From: Piezodorus guildinii | Lineage: Eukaryota > Arthropoda > Insecta > Hemiptera > Pentatomidae | Length of the DNA: 64,000 nucleotides | Assembly (NCBI GenBank): GCA_023052935.1 | Contig: CM041298.1 | Span: 3,410,001-3,474,000, forward strand | Direction of reading: 5' to 3' | Part shown: positions 21,960-32,824 of the stretch, one piece after another | Layout of the letters: every line of letters starts with the position of its first letter | Position numbering within the stretch: position 1 is the stretch's first letter | Position numbers and translations under genes: made by a program | Notes under the pieces: model-generated | Databases searched by the model: none | Told to the model about the DNA's origin: nothing | What the model saw: the letters and a program-made list of their open reading frames with translations, nothing else

Positions 21960-23430
21960 ACTTCTGGGGAAACGCAATGAAAAGCAATCAGGAATTACTG
22001 TAGTCAATAAGCTGAAACTAAATGTTGAAAAAACAAAAGCAATTGCAATAGGATCCCATCACTTCTTGAAAATTGTTCCACATGCCCTCACCCTCTTCCA
22101 AAATGGTAACCCTATAAAGTTCTACCCGACCGTCAGGAATCCTTTGATCAAACCCTCTCTTTCAAGAATCATATTCTATAAGCTGAAACTAAATGTTGAA
22201 AAAACAAAAGTAATTGCAATAGGATCCCATCACTTCTTGAAAACTGTTCCACATGTCCCAACCCTCTTCCAAAATGGTAACACTATAAAGTTCTACCCGA
22301 CCGTCAGGAATCCTTTGATCAAACCCTCTCTTTCAAGAATCATATTGTATAAGCTGAAACTAAATGTTGAAAAAACAAAAGCAATTGCAATAGGATCCCA
22401 TCACTTCTTGAAAATTGTTCCACATGTCCCAACCCTCTTCCAAAATGGTAACCCTATAAAGTTCTACCCGACCGTCAGAAATCCTTTGATCAAACCCTCT
22501 CTTTCAAGAATCATATTGTATAAGCTGAAACTAAATGTTGAAAAAAAAAAGTATTTGCAATAGGATCCCATCACCTCTTGAAAAATGTTCCACATGCCCC
22601 AACCCTCTTCCAAAATGGTAACCCTATAAAGTTCTACCTGACCGTCAGGAATCCTTTGATCAAACCCTCTCTTTGAAGAATCATATTTCCGAAATTTCCC
22701 ACTGCACTTTTTCCACCTTGAAACGACTGAATTCCCTTCGTCACCTCTTCCCGTGTGAAACCCGGAAGCTCCTCGTTACCTCTCTAATATTCCCCCACTT
22801 CGACTACTGCTGTACCGTATACGGTTGTTTCCGGGGATCTCGAAGTAAAAATAAAACGCCTAATTACTTTGTTAGATTTATCTTCGGGGTCCCGAGGCAC
22901 ACCTCCATCTCCAAATTTTATAGCGAGTTGAAGTGGCTCTACCCTTCCTATCGTCGCTAGTCTTTACCAAGTCATCCAATCCCGCCGTCCATCATACATG
23001 TTCGACCTTCCACAATTCAACTCCTCTGTCCATTCCCGCTGTACACGCTCTAGGCCTTCAGATTTACACAATAAATAAACTCTTTGTGGCCCACCTAAGT
23101 GCACATTTTGACAGATCGTTCCTTATCCGATCCTCAATCCTGTGGAATTCTATTCCTCTTTCTATCCATCACTCCAACTCTCTTCCTTCATTCAAATCCC
23201 GCTTATTCATTCATCTCATGACCATCAAGTCAGAACCAAATTGTAAATAAGACTCTATTTTATTTTATTTTCTAAATATTTGCTAAATGTATCTTCTCGA
23301 TTAGTTTTAGTTCACATGTTTATCAATAATTAATTACTCTAAGACTCCGAAGCCCAATTTATATATTATGTCAATGTTGTTCTAAAGGGACTTGTCCCAG
23401 AATGATAAAGAATTTATTTATTTATTTCCA
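21960..23430 (+). pseudogene. Jockey-like LINE 3' part with 171-bp array
   Basis: The frame reads KLKLNVEKTKAIAIGSHHFL (post-RT region, compare KLSLNATKTQAILIGS in the copy near 28680) four times because of a tandem array. It then reads HISEISHCTFSTLKRLNSLR, LLVTSLIFPHFDYCCTVYG, RFIFGVPRH and LIRSSILWNSIPLSI (22673-23250). A 3' UTR follows to GGGACTTGTCCCAGAATGAT at 23388-23410 and a TTTATTTATTTATT tail at 23413-23427. The N-terminus and the RT catalytic core are absent, so it is a 5'-truncated copy with frameshifts. Confidence 0.85.
22009..22685 (+). repeat. 171-bp tandem array, 4 copies, inside LINE ORF
   Basis: Starts AAGCTGAAACTAAATGTTG at 22009, 22180, 22351 and 22522. The period of 171 bp is 57 codons, so the reading frame is kept through the first three copies. 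The fourth has AAAAAAAAAG in place of AAAACAAAAG and goes out of frame. Confidence 0.95.
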
Positions 23431-23523
23431 GTGGATCCCTGTATTTACATTATTATTTACTCAAAGGTATTTACATACCTCCAAATATGAACATAGAAAA
23501 ACCGCGATTTTCGAGTAATATTT

Positions 23524-23700
23524 TTGTACGAGTTTAAACTCGGCCATTCAACAGCTGAGGCCGCTAGAAATATTTGCATGGCGTTTGGGAAAGGGAGTGT
23601 TAATGAACGGACCATTCGCCGTTGGTTTGCTAAGTTTTCAGCTGGGGACACTGACTTGCCCCGAGGAAGACCTCCGTCCGTAATATCCGGGGGAATGAAA
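23524..23700 (+). pseudogene. mariner transposase N-terminal fragment
   Basis: The frame reads YEFKLGHSTAEAARNICMAF, then GSVNERTIRRWFAKFSAGDT, then GRPPSVI. This is the paired helix-turn-helix DNA-binding part of mariner (Mos/SETMAR-like) transposases, ending in the GRP linker. The catalytic DD34D part is missing, and a Transib-like element starts 20 bp downstream. Confidence 0.85.
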
Positions 23701-23720
23701 TTTCACCTATATTTACGCCC

Positions 23721-24627
23721 CACAGTGGGGAAAAATCACGATTCAGGAGCCAAAATTCTTTAACTCTTGATCTAATTCAGATAAATTAAAAATTCTCTTT
23801 CATTAACAAGTAGAGAATGTACTTTATTGGTGAAAGTAAAAAAATTACTCTCGTTACATTTTTTAATATTTTTAATTATTTTTCAAAGTTACTGATTTGA
23901 TACATTTTTTTATATTTGATCAATTTACTCTATTTAGGAGGGAGCATTTTAATAGGCAGAAATGGTCTATTGTCTCCTTCTATAGAGTTTTCTGCGTATA
24001 TAATTGCCTTCAGGAATTTACGGCGTATACAGAATTTAAAAGGAATTATTGTTTAAAGGCAAAAAATCGACAAATTTAACTTAACAAAATAATATAATTT
24101 CGATACTTATCCAGTGAATAAAAAAATATTTTTTATTCCAACGGATCAAAGAAAATATAGATTATGTTAAATTAACATTAAAAAATATGGCGTCAAATCT
24201 TTAAACCGATATAACACTGATCGATTGCATTTGATCGATTAAATTGTATCATGTATTTTAGTACCATTAACTCCCTAAAACATTAAAGGAAAACTAAAAA
24301 CAAATGTTTCCAATCAAAAATTTAGTGAATTTTTTTATTTTATTTTGTATATATTTTTTTAAACCTAGTAAGTTAAAAATATTTTTCGATATTTTTAAAG
24401 ACATTTCAAGTTAATAAAATACATGAGGAGTAATGAAAGCCAAAATAAAGCTCCCTGGAATTATTTTTTGCCTCTCTTATTATTACGAAAAAAAAAAAAA
24501 TAACGAATTACACTCACCAATAAAGTACATTCTCTACTTGTAAACGAAAAAAGAATTTTTAATTTATCTGAATTAGATCAAGAGCTATAGAATTTTGGTC
24601 ACTAAATCGTGATTTTTCCCCACTGTG
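23721..24627. mobile_element. Transib-like non-autonomous DNA element
   Basis: A 907-bp element with terminal inverted repeats of about 140 bp. It starts CACAGTGGGGAAAAATCACG and ends with the exact complement of that. Both ends are flanked by the 5-bp direct repeat CGCCC (23716-23720 and 24628-24632). Known Transib elements have 5-bp GC-rich target duplications and termini beginning CAC-A-TG; here the first seven bases, CACAGTG, equal the V(D)J recombination signal heptamer. The inside has no long open frame, so a transposase would have to act in trans. The Transib assignment is inference from ends and target site; no transposase is seen. Confidence 0.7.
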
Positions 24628-24659
24628 CGCCCTTAACTCAGTAATTTCTGAAGATAAAT

Positions 24660-25290
24660 AAATAAATACCCAAGATTTTATTGTTAATAATATTCGATCT
24701 AGAACTAAATTTTATACGAAACGAAATTAGCAGTGTTGATAGGCAATTTTCCTTTGAGTTATTTATTGGTTCTCTTATTAGTTGATTGCCTATAAAGAGC
24801 TATATAAAGTTAATATAGTTATTTTTAAATAATAAACCACTGTGTAATAATTTGCAGCCTTTTATAATATCTATTTGTCAACCAACTTTTAGTAGTTGAC
24901 CCCCCCCCTTTTCCTGTCCATTTCTGCTTATGTCGGTATCACAGAATAATTATTAGGGAAACTTTGACCTACGAAAATGAACATGTCGGGTCCTCAGGTT
25001 GTACGAAACTGATGTGGAATCATTTTACCAAGCGCAAAACATTTATAGACTGACAATCCCTGAAGAAGATTGGACGAAGCCTTCATGATTAATTGGGAGA
25101 TAGCGCCAGTTTGAACTACATAGATGGCAGCACAATACGAGCTATGATAACTTCATCAGATCCAAGAAATGTTATCAGCATTGTTGTTGCCGATGGAAAG
25201 GACGGGTTCCTTTAAATATCTCAATTCGTTATTTACTAAAATGGTTTGATACGAATCAACAAACCACTAATAGAGGTTTCATTGTGGATA
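24660..25290. other. Intergenic sequence without recognised feature
   Basis: 24900-25260 is of mixed composition and could be an old element (it contains a C-run at 24899-24909) but shows no open frame or repeat shared with the rest of the window. Confidence 0.4.
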
Positions 25291-25352
25291 TAATTAGTTG
25301 ACCGTTGAGAATTACTGGAAGGAATTGGTCCGGGTGGCGGTCATTATCAGTT
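25284..25352 (-). mobile_element. Fragment of the short hairpin (Penelope-type) unit
   Basis: Minus-oriented right-hand part of the unit described at 49966-50232: GTGGATATAATTAGTTGACC, CTGGAAGGAATTGGTCCGGG and TGGCGGTCATTA. The hairpin core is missing; the match ends at TCATTATCAG. Confidence 0.75.
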
Positions 25353-25504
25353 CTTCTTCATATACATCTTCCATCACTGTTCTTACTATTATATAGGTGA
25401 TATTTCAAGAATAGAATTATAAAAATTTTTATATCCTGTATCATTATTATATTATTATTATCATATGTTAAATTTCATTGATTCTTTGTATGGTAGTATT
25501 AAGA

Positions 25505-25735
25505 ATTTTAGTCATTGTTGTCAAACCCTGTCTATAAATCGGTACGTACTTTCCATTCTACTTTTTTTTCCTTGGTATTTTCCATCCTACCTACCCCCCA
25601 TCTACCAAACAGTACCTAGTTTCCATTCACCCACCATGCGGTACGTATCTCCACTCTACTTCATATTGTTATGTTTCATATTTCATGTGAATTATTGATA
25701 TCTGTGTACATTTTATTTAGTAAACATTTTTTTCT
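25505..25735 (+). repeat. Repeat shared with 62880-63110
   Basis: GTACGTACTTTCCATTCTAC, TACCTAGTTTCCATTCACCC and GGTACGTATCTCCACTCTAC blocks recur in the same order at 62900-63035. The TTTCCATTCACCCACCATGCG piece (split here) also forms the left end of the short hairpin units near 48690 and 50085, so this belongs to a longer member of that family. Confidence 0.75.
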
Positions 25736-25741
25736 GTATGT

Positions 25742-26656
25742 TCAGGTGCGATCGGGTTTGAAACAGGGTGACTCCCTTTCACCTGTTTTGTTTAATATAC
25801 TTTTAGAATATGTCATAGAAAAGGTGATGTGTACTGAGAAAGGCTTAAATATGGGTGACAAGTTTCCGGTTTTGGGGTATGCCGGTGATTTGGTACTGCT
25901 CGGTGAAGACGCGGAAACCATACAACTAAATACAGGTGTGTTAATTAAAACCGGTAAACAAATAGGTCTCGAATTAAATATGATAAGACGAAATATATGA
26001 TTAGTAGCAGAAATGGTGGCGATCTTGATGATATTAATATTTCAGGTCATACTTTTGAACACGTAGAGAAATTCAAGTATTTAGGCTCAATGACAACAAG
26101 AAAAAATGAAATCCAGGAAGAAATAAAGTCCCGGTTAAAGGCGGGAAATGCGTGTTATTATTAAGTTGCTAAGTTACTTAGCTCGCGGCTTCTGTCTAAA
26201 AACTTAAAGGTTAGAATTTATAAAACTATTATTCTTCCAACGGTTCTTTACGGATGTGAAACGTGGCCGCTTACTTTGAAGGATAAACAATGGCTTAAGG
26301 TTTACGAGAATATAGTACTGCGTAAAATTTTTTTTTTTATATAGAGGGCACTGGGGAGTTTAGTGGGTTGAAGAACGCGAAATTGCGGAACTTGTATCGT
26401 GTGAATATAATTGAGTTGATAGCGTCGCGGAGACTCAAATGGACGAGTAAAATTGTTGGGCTCGGTGAGGAACAGATTCCGAGAAAGTTGGTATTTGCTG
26501 ATCCGATTGGTAGGCGTCCGAAAGGTAGGCCGAAGCGTCGATGGGAGGATTGCGGTAAGGCTGATGTTGGGGGCTTGGGCTTGAACGGAGAACATTGGAC
26601 GAGTCTGTGTAGATGGAATATGGTGGTATCGGCATCGAACCTTCGGGTTCGCTAAG
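25742..26656 (+). pseudogene. LINE reverse transcriptase relic with YAGD in place of YADD
   Basis: The first frame (to about 25998) reads RSGLKQGDSLSPVLFNILLE, then PVLGYAGDLVLLGEDAET. The GLKQGD and LSP motifs define RT motif 4, and the catalytic box is YAGD instead of the usual YADD. It continues with breaks as HTFEHVEKFKYLGSM, LYGCETWPLTLKD, then from 26368 RRLKWTSKIVGLGEEQIPRK and GRRPKGRPKRRWED. All are standard C-terminal landmarks of endonuclease-type LINEs. A TATTATTATTATTAATT tail follows at 26658-26674. Endonuclease and RT N-terminal half are absent. Confidence 0.85.
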
Positions 26657-26674
26657 CCTATTATTATTATTAAT

Positions 26675-27190
26675 TACATAGAGTTTTAATAGAAACATGT
26701 GTTTTATTAAATAATCTGTAGTATTATTATCTACGACAATCAGTTAGTTTTATCGGCTTTTCATCACTCTCCATTAACTGTTACAATTTTTTGCATAAGA
26801 CAATATTTTTTTTTAAATCTTCAGCTTTCTAACGGTATATTATACAACTATATTACTGTTGTTATGTGCAAAAACACAAAAATTGCAATGAAAAAATATT
26901 TTCGCTCTTTTCTCCTTCAGTTCATCATCAAATTAGTTCAACTTCTATATTTAGCTGTTCTATAGCATTGCTAACAAGATGATATGGCCAATTTTATAAA
27001 AAATACAAAATTAAAGGTACTTCAGAGGAAGAAAATTTTAAATATCGGCATTTAAGCCCTGTCAGACTATTTCAATCAGAATGAAACATACACGATACTA
27101 AAGCCCATCAAATTTTACATCGATATAACGAGTTTAATCAAAATCGTTAGAACCGTTTTTGAGAAAATAGTAAAAAGGTGCACGATGCAA
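26675..27190 (+). repeat. Family A copy, internal part
   Basis: Matches 42120-42640: ATAGAAACATGTGTTTTATT, CAGTTAGTTTTAT, the GCCCTGTCAGACTATTT block and TCAAAATCGTTAGAACCGTT. Both ends of the family are missing here. Confidence 0.7.
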
Positions 27191-27499
27191 AGTGTCCTTT
27201 TTAGTGTGGTAATTCTAATTACCAGTGAAATATTTCGAAACGTATCCTTTTAAAAGGAGAATGGTGGTTCTCTTCCATTTTTAATCACATCCTACTTACA
27301 ATAGTAGTTAAGAATCCTTTCAACGAGAATGGCGGCTTAAATTAGAATAAAAAAACAAAACAAATTAAAATAGTCCTTAAAATATGAAAATCGGGCATAT
27401 CCTTTGAAATAGTAAAATTAGTCCTTTTCAGGCGTCGTATATTAATATCGCGTATTAACTTTACTAACATGTTGCGCTTTCCAACGCTATATTATACGT

Positions 27500-27588
27500 T
27501 TATAGAACATTTACCCAAAAAATCCCACAGATATAGTGAAATAGGGGACTTGGTGTTTTCACGTCAATTTCTAAAGTGTTAGAAATAG
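27500..27588 (+). repeat. 163-bp tandem repeat, left part (split by LINE)
   Basis: AAATCCCACAGATATAGTGA, GGGGACTTGGTGTTTTCACG and TCAATTTCTAAAGTGTT match the units at 30629-31060. This partial unit is separated from the rest by the 3-kb LINE insertion. Confidence 0.88.
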
Positions 27589-28166
27589 AAATAGAAAAAA
27601 AAATTTATTCTGGGACTTTGTCCGTTTAGAATAACATGAAATTTACAAGTAAAGGTAGCACATCTGGCCAGAAAACATTAAATAGATATAATTATGTACA
27701 TACGTAAACAAGGTAGAAAAAGAAATTTATATAAATGTATGTACATACAAACCTCTATGTACCAAAGAAAAGAAAAAGCATAAAAAAGTAAAGTAAACAA
27801 ATAGAAAATGGAAAGTAAAAAACAACTAATTTTGAACATACTTACAAAAAATAATAAGAAGAAGAATATATACATATATATATATATGAAATAAAATAAA
27901 AAAAGGTAAACATCACAAAAGTAGGATATTCATGAAAAATCTAATTTAAAATTAAAGATCAGCAAGCGTCAGTTTGGGATAATAGGAGTTGGAAAAGGCG
28001 ATATTTGAATGTGGATAAGGAAGAAGCATGACATATATTGGAAGGAATGGAATTCCAGAATGTAATGGAACGGGCAAGAAAGGATCTATCGAAGGCTTTA
28101 GTTCTGTGGGATGGCATATAAAGGTCGGAATGGCGTGATCTTGTTTCAAGCAAGTGGACTGAGGAT

Positions 28167-29102
28167 TTAAATTGAAGGAGACTGTAGATATAGGAAGGAT
28201 GCTGGGATTTTATAGTTTGGTAGATAAATGACCCAAGGAAATACTGTCTGCGTATGGAGGGAAGGAGCTCGGCACAGCGGTGGGTCAAATGAGACTGCCT
28301 CGAGGTACCCAAAAAAAAAATTAAAAAAACAATTCATGAGACGCTTTAACTTGTTCTCAAACACCACAGGGAGTCCACCGTACACCGCCCAGCAGTAGTC
28401 GAAGCGGGGGAAAATGAGAGACGAAACGAGGAGCTTACGCGTGGATTGTGGAAGAAGGTATCTGGAGCGATGAAAAAACTTCAGGGTACTTATAAATCTA
28501 CGGGAAATTTGGGCTATATGAGGTTTCGAGGATAGGGTTTGGTCTATAGTAATTCCTAGATTTTTGACAGAGGAGCTGAATGTAATGGGGTGATCGTTCA
28601 GGAGTGAGGTTGGGAAGGTGGTATTGGATCTGACAAGAGGACTGGAGCCAATCAAAATAGCCTGAGTTTTCGTAGCGTTTAAGCTAAGCTTATTCAGGTT
28701 TGCCCAGGCACTGATCTTATCTAGGTCTACCTGAATAGCAGCAAATGCCTTTGATAACTCAGAAGGAGGGAAGGATAAGTAAATTTGGAAATCATCAGCA
28801 TAAAGATGGTGGGAGCAGTGAACTATTGAGCTAGGAAGATCGTTGATATAACAGTTAAAAAGGATAGGAGAGATACTTGAGCCCTGGGCCACACCTGCCG
28901 TAAGAGCTAGGAAGGATGATAAGGGATGGTTAGGAATGTAAACGGCTTGAGTTCGATCGGAAAGGAAGGATTGAAACCAGCGGATTACGCTGTTGGAAAA
29001 GGACAGTGCTTTAAGTTTAGAGAAAAGGATAGAATTGTCCAAGGAGTCGAAAGCTTTAGAGAAATCAAGGAGTATTAAAACAGTTAGTTTCCTTTCGTCC
29101 AT
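28167..29102 (-). pseudogene. Reverse transcriptase part of the Jockey-like LINE
   Basis: A 311-codon open stretch covering RT motifs 3 to 7 and the thumb: first catalytic Asp in LLDFSKAFD, motif 4 GVAQGSSISPILF, catalytic YADD, then KLSLNATKTQAILIGSSPL, LLVSSLIFPRFDYCWAVYGG. RNA-templated DNA synthesis by target-primed reverse transcription is the known role. Upstream frame is lost near 29102-29227 and downstream near 28300, where eleven A residues (28309-28319) interrupt it. Confidence 0.85.
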
Positions 29103-30308
29103 GGCAGTATGTATGTCATTAGAGTTTTGGCGAGGGCGGGTTGAGTGGAGAAACCTGAACGGAAACCAGATTGGAGAGGATCGAGTAGTTTGGATTTTTC
29201 AAGGAATTCTGATATTTAAGCCTGGATTATTCTTTCGAGAGGTTTGAGAGGATGGAGATTGGTCGATAGTCATTAGGAAGAGCAGGATTGGCGATTTTGT
29301 TAATAGGGTGGACTAAAGCTTTTTTCCAAGAGCTAGGGAACACTGAATATTGGAGAGAAAAGTTATAAATAAAGAGGAGAACTGGCAGGATTTCGGGGAA
29401 CCATAGTTTTAACATTTTAACAGGAATTCCATCATAACCAAAAGATTTGGTTCTGGATTTCATAACAGAGGAAATTAGGTCACTTGGAGAGATGTCAGAG
29501 AAATAAAAATTATCAGGATTAAATGATGGGACCGAGAAAGATTTATGAGTAGGTGGAGAAGAAAAATTAGAGGACGAAGATAAAAAGTAAGAGTTTAATT
29601 CATCAGGAGAAATCTGTGGGTCAGGTGAGGAAGAGGATTAGGAGAGAGAGAGCTTAGGGAGGATTTTCCATTTTGTTTTAGAGTCAGGAGCTGAAGATAG
29701 GGCTTCTTCAAAGTAATTGGATTTTGCACGTCTGATAGTTGTCTGTGTCAAGTTACGGAGTGCCCTAAACGCTTGATAGTCGTCAGTCAGTCTCGTACGT
29801 TTAAAGCGTCTACGGGCAGCCTCACGTCTTTTTTGAACATCTTTGATTTCTTGACTCATCCAGGGAGCAGGTCGGCGACGAAAGATGGTGGTTTTGGATG
29901 GTGCATGGATATCAAGGATATGGAGAAGATTAGCAGTGAGGATATCAACCTTTTAATCAATAGAGGTACAAAAATAGATTTTGCTCCAGCTCATCTTTTC
30001 AAGGCCGGTTGAAAGGTTTTCTCAGGTAAGAGAGTCCAGGTTGCGGAAAGTAATGGTTTTAGGTAGGAACACTGAGCTACGAAAGTTGTAAGATATTTGG
30101 ATCAGATCATGAGATGAAAGGAATGGTACTGGATGTTGGGAAGCGGAAAGAAGGTTATGCCTTGAATCAATAACATGCAGGCCCACCAGGTGTCAGACCT
30201 ACAGGTATGGTGGGTTGGGACATTAGGAACGATATAGAGATGAAGAGAGAAGAAAAGGTTTTCTAGGTAAAGTTTCTCGTTGGAATTAGAAAGTAAGTTG
30301 GTGTTGAA

Positions 30309-30573
30309 TAGAGCTGGGCATAATCGAATGACGATTATAGGATCATTCGATTATTTCAATCACTCGAATTAATCGGTTTAAAGAAACGAACGATCATTCG
30401 AACTGAATTGTTTAACGATAATTGAGGGATTATAAGGAGCTGAGATAATCTAATATCGTCTCTCACAATGCATATTAACACTTCGATAATTCGATTATGA
30501 AATCATTCGATTATCTAAATCATCGAAGTCAGATCATCCGATTATGACAATCATTCGATTATGCCCACCCCTA
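30309..30573. mobile_element. hAT-like MITE inside LINE endonuclease
   Basis: 265 bp with inverted ends TAGAGCTGGGCATAATCGAA on the left and, on the right, the complement of TAGGGGTGGGCATAATCGAA. The flanks GTGTTGAA (30301-30308) and GCGTTAAA (30574-30581) agree at 6 of 8 positions, fitting an aged 8-bp target duplication. It splits the LINE's GDFNA codons, so it inserted after the LINE. No coding. Confidence 0.75.
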
Positions 30574-30628
30574 GCGTTAAAGTCACCGGAGATAATAATA
30601 TGACTGTAGAAGGGAACATGGTTGTCAT

Positions 30629-31062
30629 AAATACAAATGCTAAATTTTGAATGAAAATACTTTTTTAGATGGAATTTTTTTGCATAATTTTATATGTTGT
30701 CAAGTAATAAAGTAGATCAACCCGAAAAATCCCACAGATATAGTGAAATAGGAGACTTGGTGTTTTCACGTCAATTTCTTAAGAGTGCTGAAAATACAAA
30801 TGCTAAATTCTGACTGAAAATACTCTTTTAGCTGGAATTTTTTTGCATCATTTAATACGTCGTGAAGTAAGAAAGAGGATCAACCCGAAAAATCCCACAG
30901 ATTTAGTGAAATAGGGGACTTGATGTTTTCACGTCAATTTCTTGAGAGTGCTAAAAATACAAATTCTAAATTCTGACTGAAAATACTCTTTTAGCTGGAA
31001 TTATTTTGCATCATTTGATACGTTGTCGAGTATCAGAGAGGATTAACTCAAATTTATTTATT
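30629..31062 (+). repeat. 163-bp tandem repeat, right part
   Basis: Units start AAATACAAATGCTAAATT at 30629 and 30792 and AAATACAAATTCTAAATT at 30955; the last is cut near 31060 by another LINE. A partial unit lies at 27500-27588 on the other side of the 3-kb LINE. Confidence 0.92.
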
Positions 31063-32460
31063 TATTCTGGGACAAGTCCATTTAGAATAATATGACAGAA
31101 AAATTAAATTGAAATTTCAGTATCTTAGAGTAAAAGAAATTAAACAACAACCCAGAAATAATGAAGAAATTGAATAATAGTAATAAATTAACGGGTAGCT
31201 TCTAATAATGATTTAGAAAAACAAACTAGACAATAACAGAACAATGGAGACAACAAAACAGGGAGGTTTCTGCACCCAGGAGTTGAGAATAATCCTGAAG
31301 GAGGTTAAAACTAATGATGATCAATGTTGCAATATACAGTCCAAAGGCATTAGTATACTCCTATTACTTGTTGTTAAATAAATATAATAAAAACAATGAA
31401 AATAAATTTACAATGTTTATGAGCATGTATGAATAAAATAAAATAGCAAAATAAAATATAATAAATAATCATTTCTCTCTGCTCTATTTACTGATTTTTA
31501 CTGACAGAATTTGAAGGGCAGAAGAGTATTGGAATGATGGATATAAGAAGGAATAGAATTCCATATGGGTGAGGGTCAGATAAGAAAAGATCTGTCGAAA
31601 GCTGCGGTTTGATGAGACGTTATATACAGGTCTGAAGGCCACGAATGAGTGTTGCAGGAATGGACCAAGGATTTGAATGAAAATATATCTGAGATGTACA
31701 ATGGATTGCAGGATAAGAGAACTTGGAAGAGAAAGGATGCCAGGAAGTACTTAGAACGGTAGGAAGGGTAAGCCCACTTTAACTCATCGTAGAATCAGGT
31801 TACAGAGGTGTCCCTGGATATTCCAAAGATGAAATGTATCAAGCAGTTAAATAATCATTTTAGTTTTCCTTCAAGATCCCCGGAGACACCCCCATACACC
31901 GCACAGCAGTATCAAAGTGGGGGAGTAACAAGGAACAAACCAAGAGCCTGTGGGTTTCAAATGGATGAAGGTGATGATGGTAATTTAGGAGTATTATGAT
32001 GGAAATTGTGAATTGAGAAATTTTGGAAACATGAGTTTTCGAGGAAAGAGATTGGTCGAGGGTTACTCCAAGGTTTTTGACGAATTGTTAGAAACTTTGG
32101 AAAAACAGTGTAGGGATTGGGGAAATGGTTTTGAATTTAGGGGTTGAGGAGGCCATTTGAATGTACTACGTTAGATATACTTGCCTTAATTTTCTCTTTA
32201 GCTTGTTGTCAGCCGCCCAGCAACTAATTCGGTTTAAATCTTCCTGGAGCTTTTTTGTTGCTTGTAAAAGGTCCGAAGGAGGGAAGGAGAGGTGAATTTG
32301 GAGTTGGACCGCACACATATGGTATTGGGAGTGATGGGTATAGAGAGGAAGGTCGTTTATGTAGATAGCAAAGAGGGTAGGAGATAGTGATGATCTCTGA
32401 GAAACACCGTATGACAGTATTACAATATGAGCACAATAAGTACAATATGAGGACGTTCTT
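31063..32460 (-). pseudogene. Second Jockey-like LINE relic
   Basis: The 3' end is marked by (AAAT)n plus ATTCTGGGACAAGTCC at 31058-31082, the same end as the LINE at 27590. Further in, the minus strand gives broken reads: NSIPSYIHHSNTLLPF-like near 31500-31570, HHSQYHMCAVQLQIHLSFPP and DLLQATKKLQEDLNRI near 32210-32345 (compare HHLYADDFQIYLSFPPSEL in the intact copy). The YADD box is gone here (YHMCAVQLQI). Highly degenerate, older than its neighbour. It ends about 180 bp downstream of the CREG gene's stop codon. Confidence 0.8.
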
Positions 32461-32579
32461 CCATGTTTAAATCAAACAGCTTTCCAATCAGTTTCATAGA
32501 AAGTTCTCTTTAATAAGAAAGATAGTTTGGTACTTTTCAAAAAGAAGTGATTGCTAAACATATAATAAAATAATCAATA

Positions 32580-32585
32580 TTTATT
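32580..32585 (-). promoter_or_regulatory. Candidate poly(A) signal for the downstream CREG gene
   Basis: AATAAA on the minus strand, 57 bases after the stop codon at 32643-32645. Spacing is ordinary for an insect gene. Confidence 0.45.
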
Positions 32586-32642
32586 TTACATAATATTACA
32601 TAAAACTCAACAAAGTATAATTTAAAATGTATCAATAGCTCA

Positions 32643-32824
32643 TTATACGTTTTGATTAAACTCCTCCATCTGTATAACATTGTAAAGTATCTGCGGAGAG
32701 CTCTTGCGAGTCGACGTGAGAGTGACGTTGTAATATTCCGGGACCGTAGGGAACTTACTTCCGCCAAAATAATCCACAATCTGGACGTTCTTGATGACTA
32801 CCTTTCCAAATGTGAACCCGTGAT
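32643..32824 (-). CDS. CREG: CREG copy 1, exon 5 and stop
   Basis: Acceptor TGTTTAG; encodes DHGFTFGKVVIKNVQIVDYF, GGSKFPTVPEYYNVTL and a 25-residue tail ending EEFNQNV, then TAA at 32643-32645. Confidence 0.92.

Larger units (their letters stand above)
27590..30628 (-). mobile_element. Jockey-like LINE, 5'-truncated, 3 kb
   Basis: Minus-strand element that begins inside the endonuclease domain (HVPFYSHIIISGDFN at 30575-30628; GDFN is an endonuclease signature). It continues through a linker (29638-29859, RRRFKRTRLTDDYQAFRALR), RT part one (29227-29463, KSFGYDGIPVKMLKLWFPEI and NDYRPISILSNL) and RT part two (28167-29102: LLDFSKAFDSLDNSILFSKL, GVAQGSSISPILF, LYADDFQIY). The C-terminus lies at 27959-28312 (LYMPSHRTKAFDRSFLARSI). 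The 3' end is AGTCCCAGAATAAATT followed by a short A/T-rich tail. Catalytic D and YADD are present, but frameshifts between the parts make it inactive. It interrupts a 163-bp tandem repeat and contains a MITE at 30309-30573. Confidence 0.88.
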
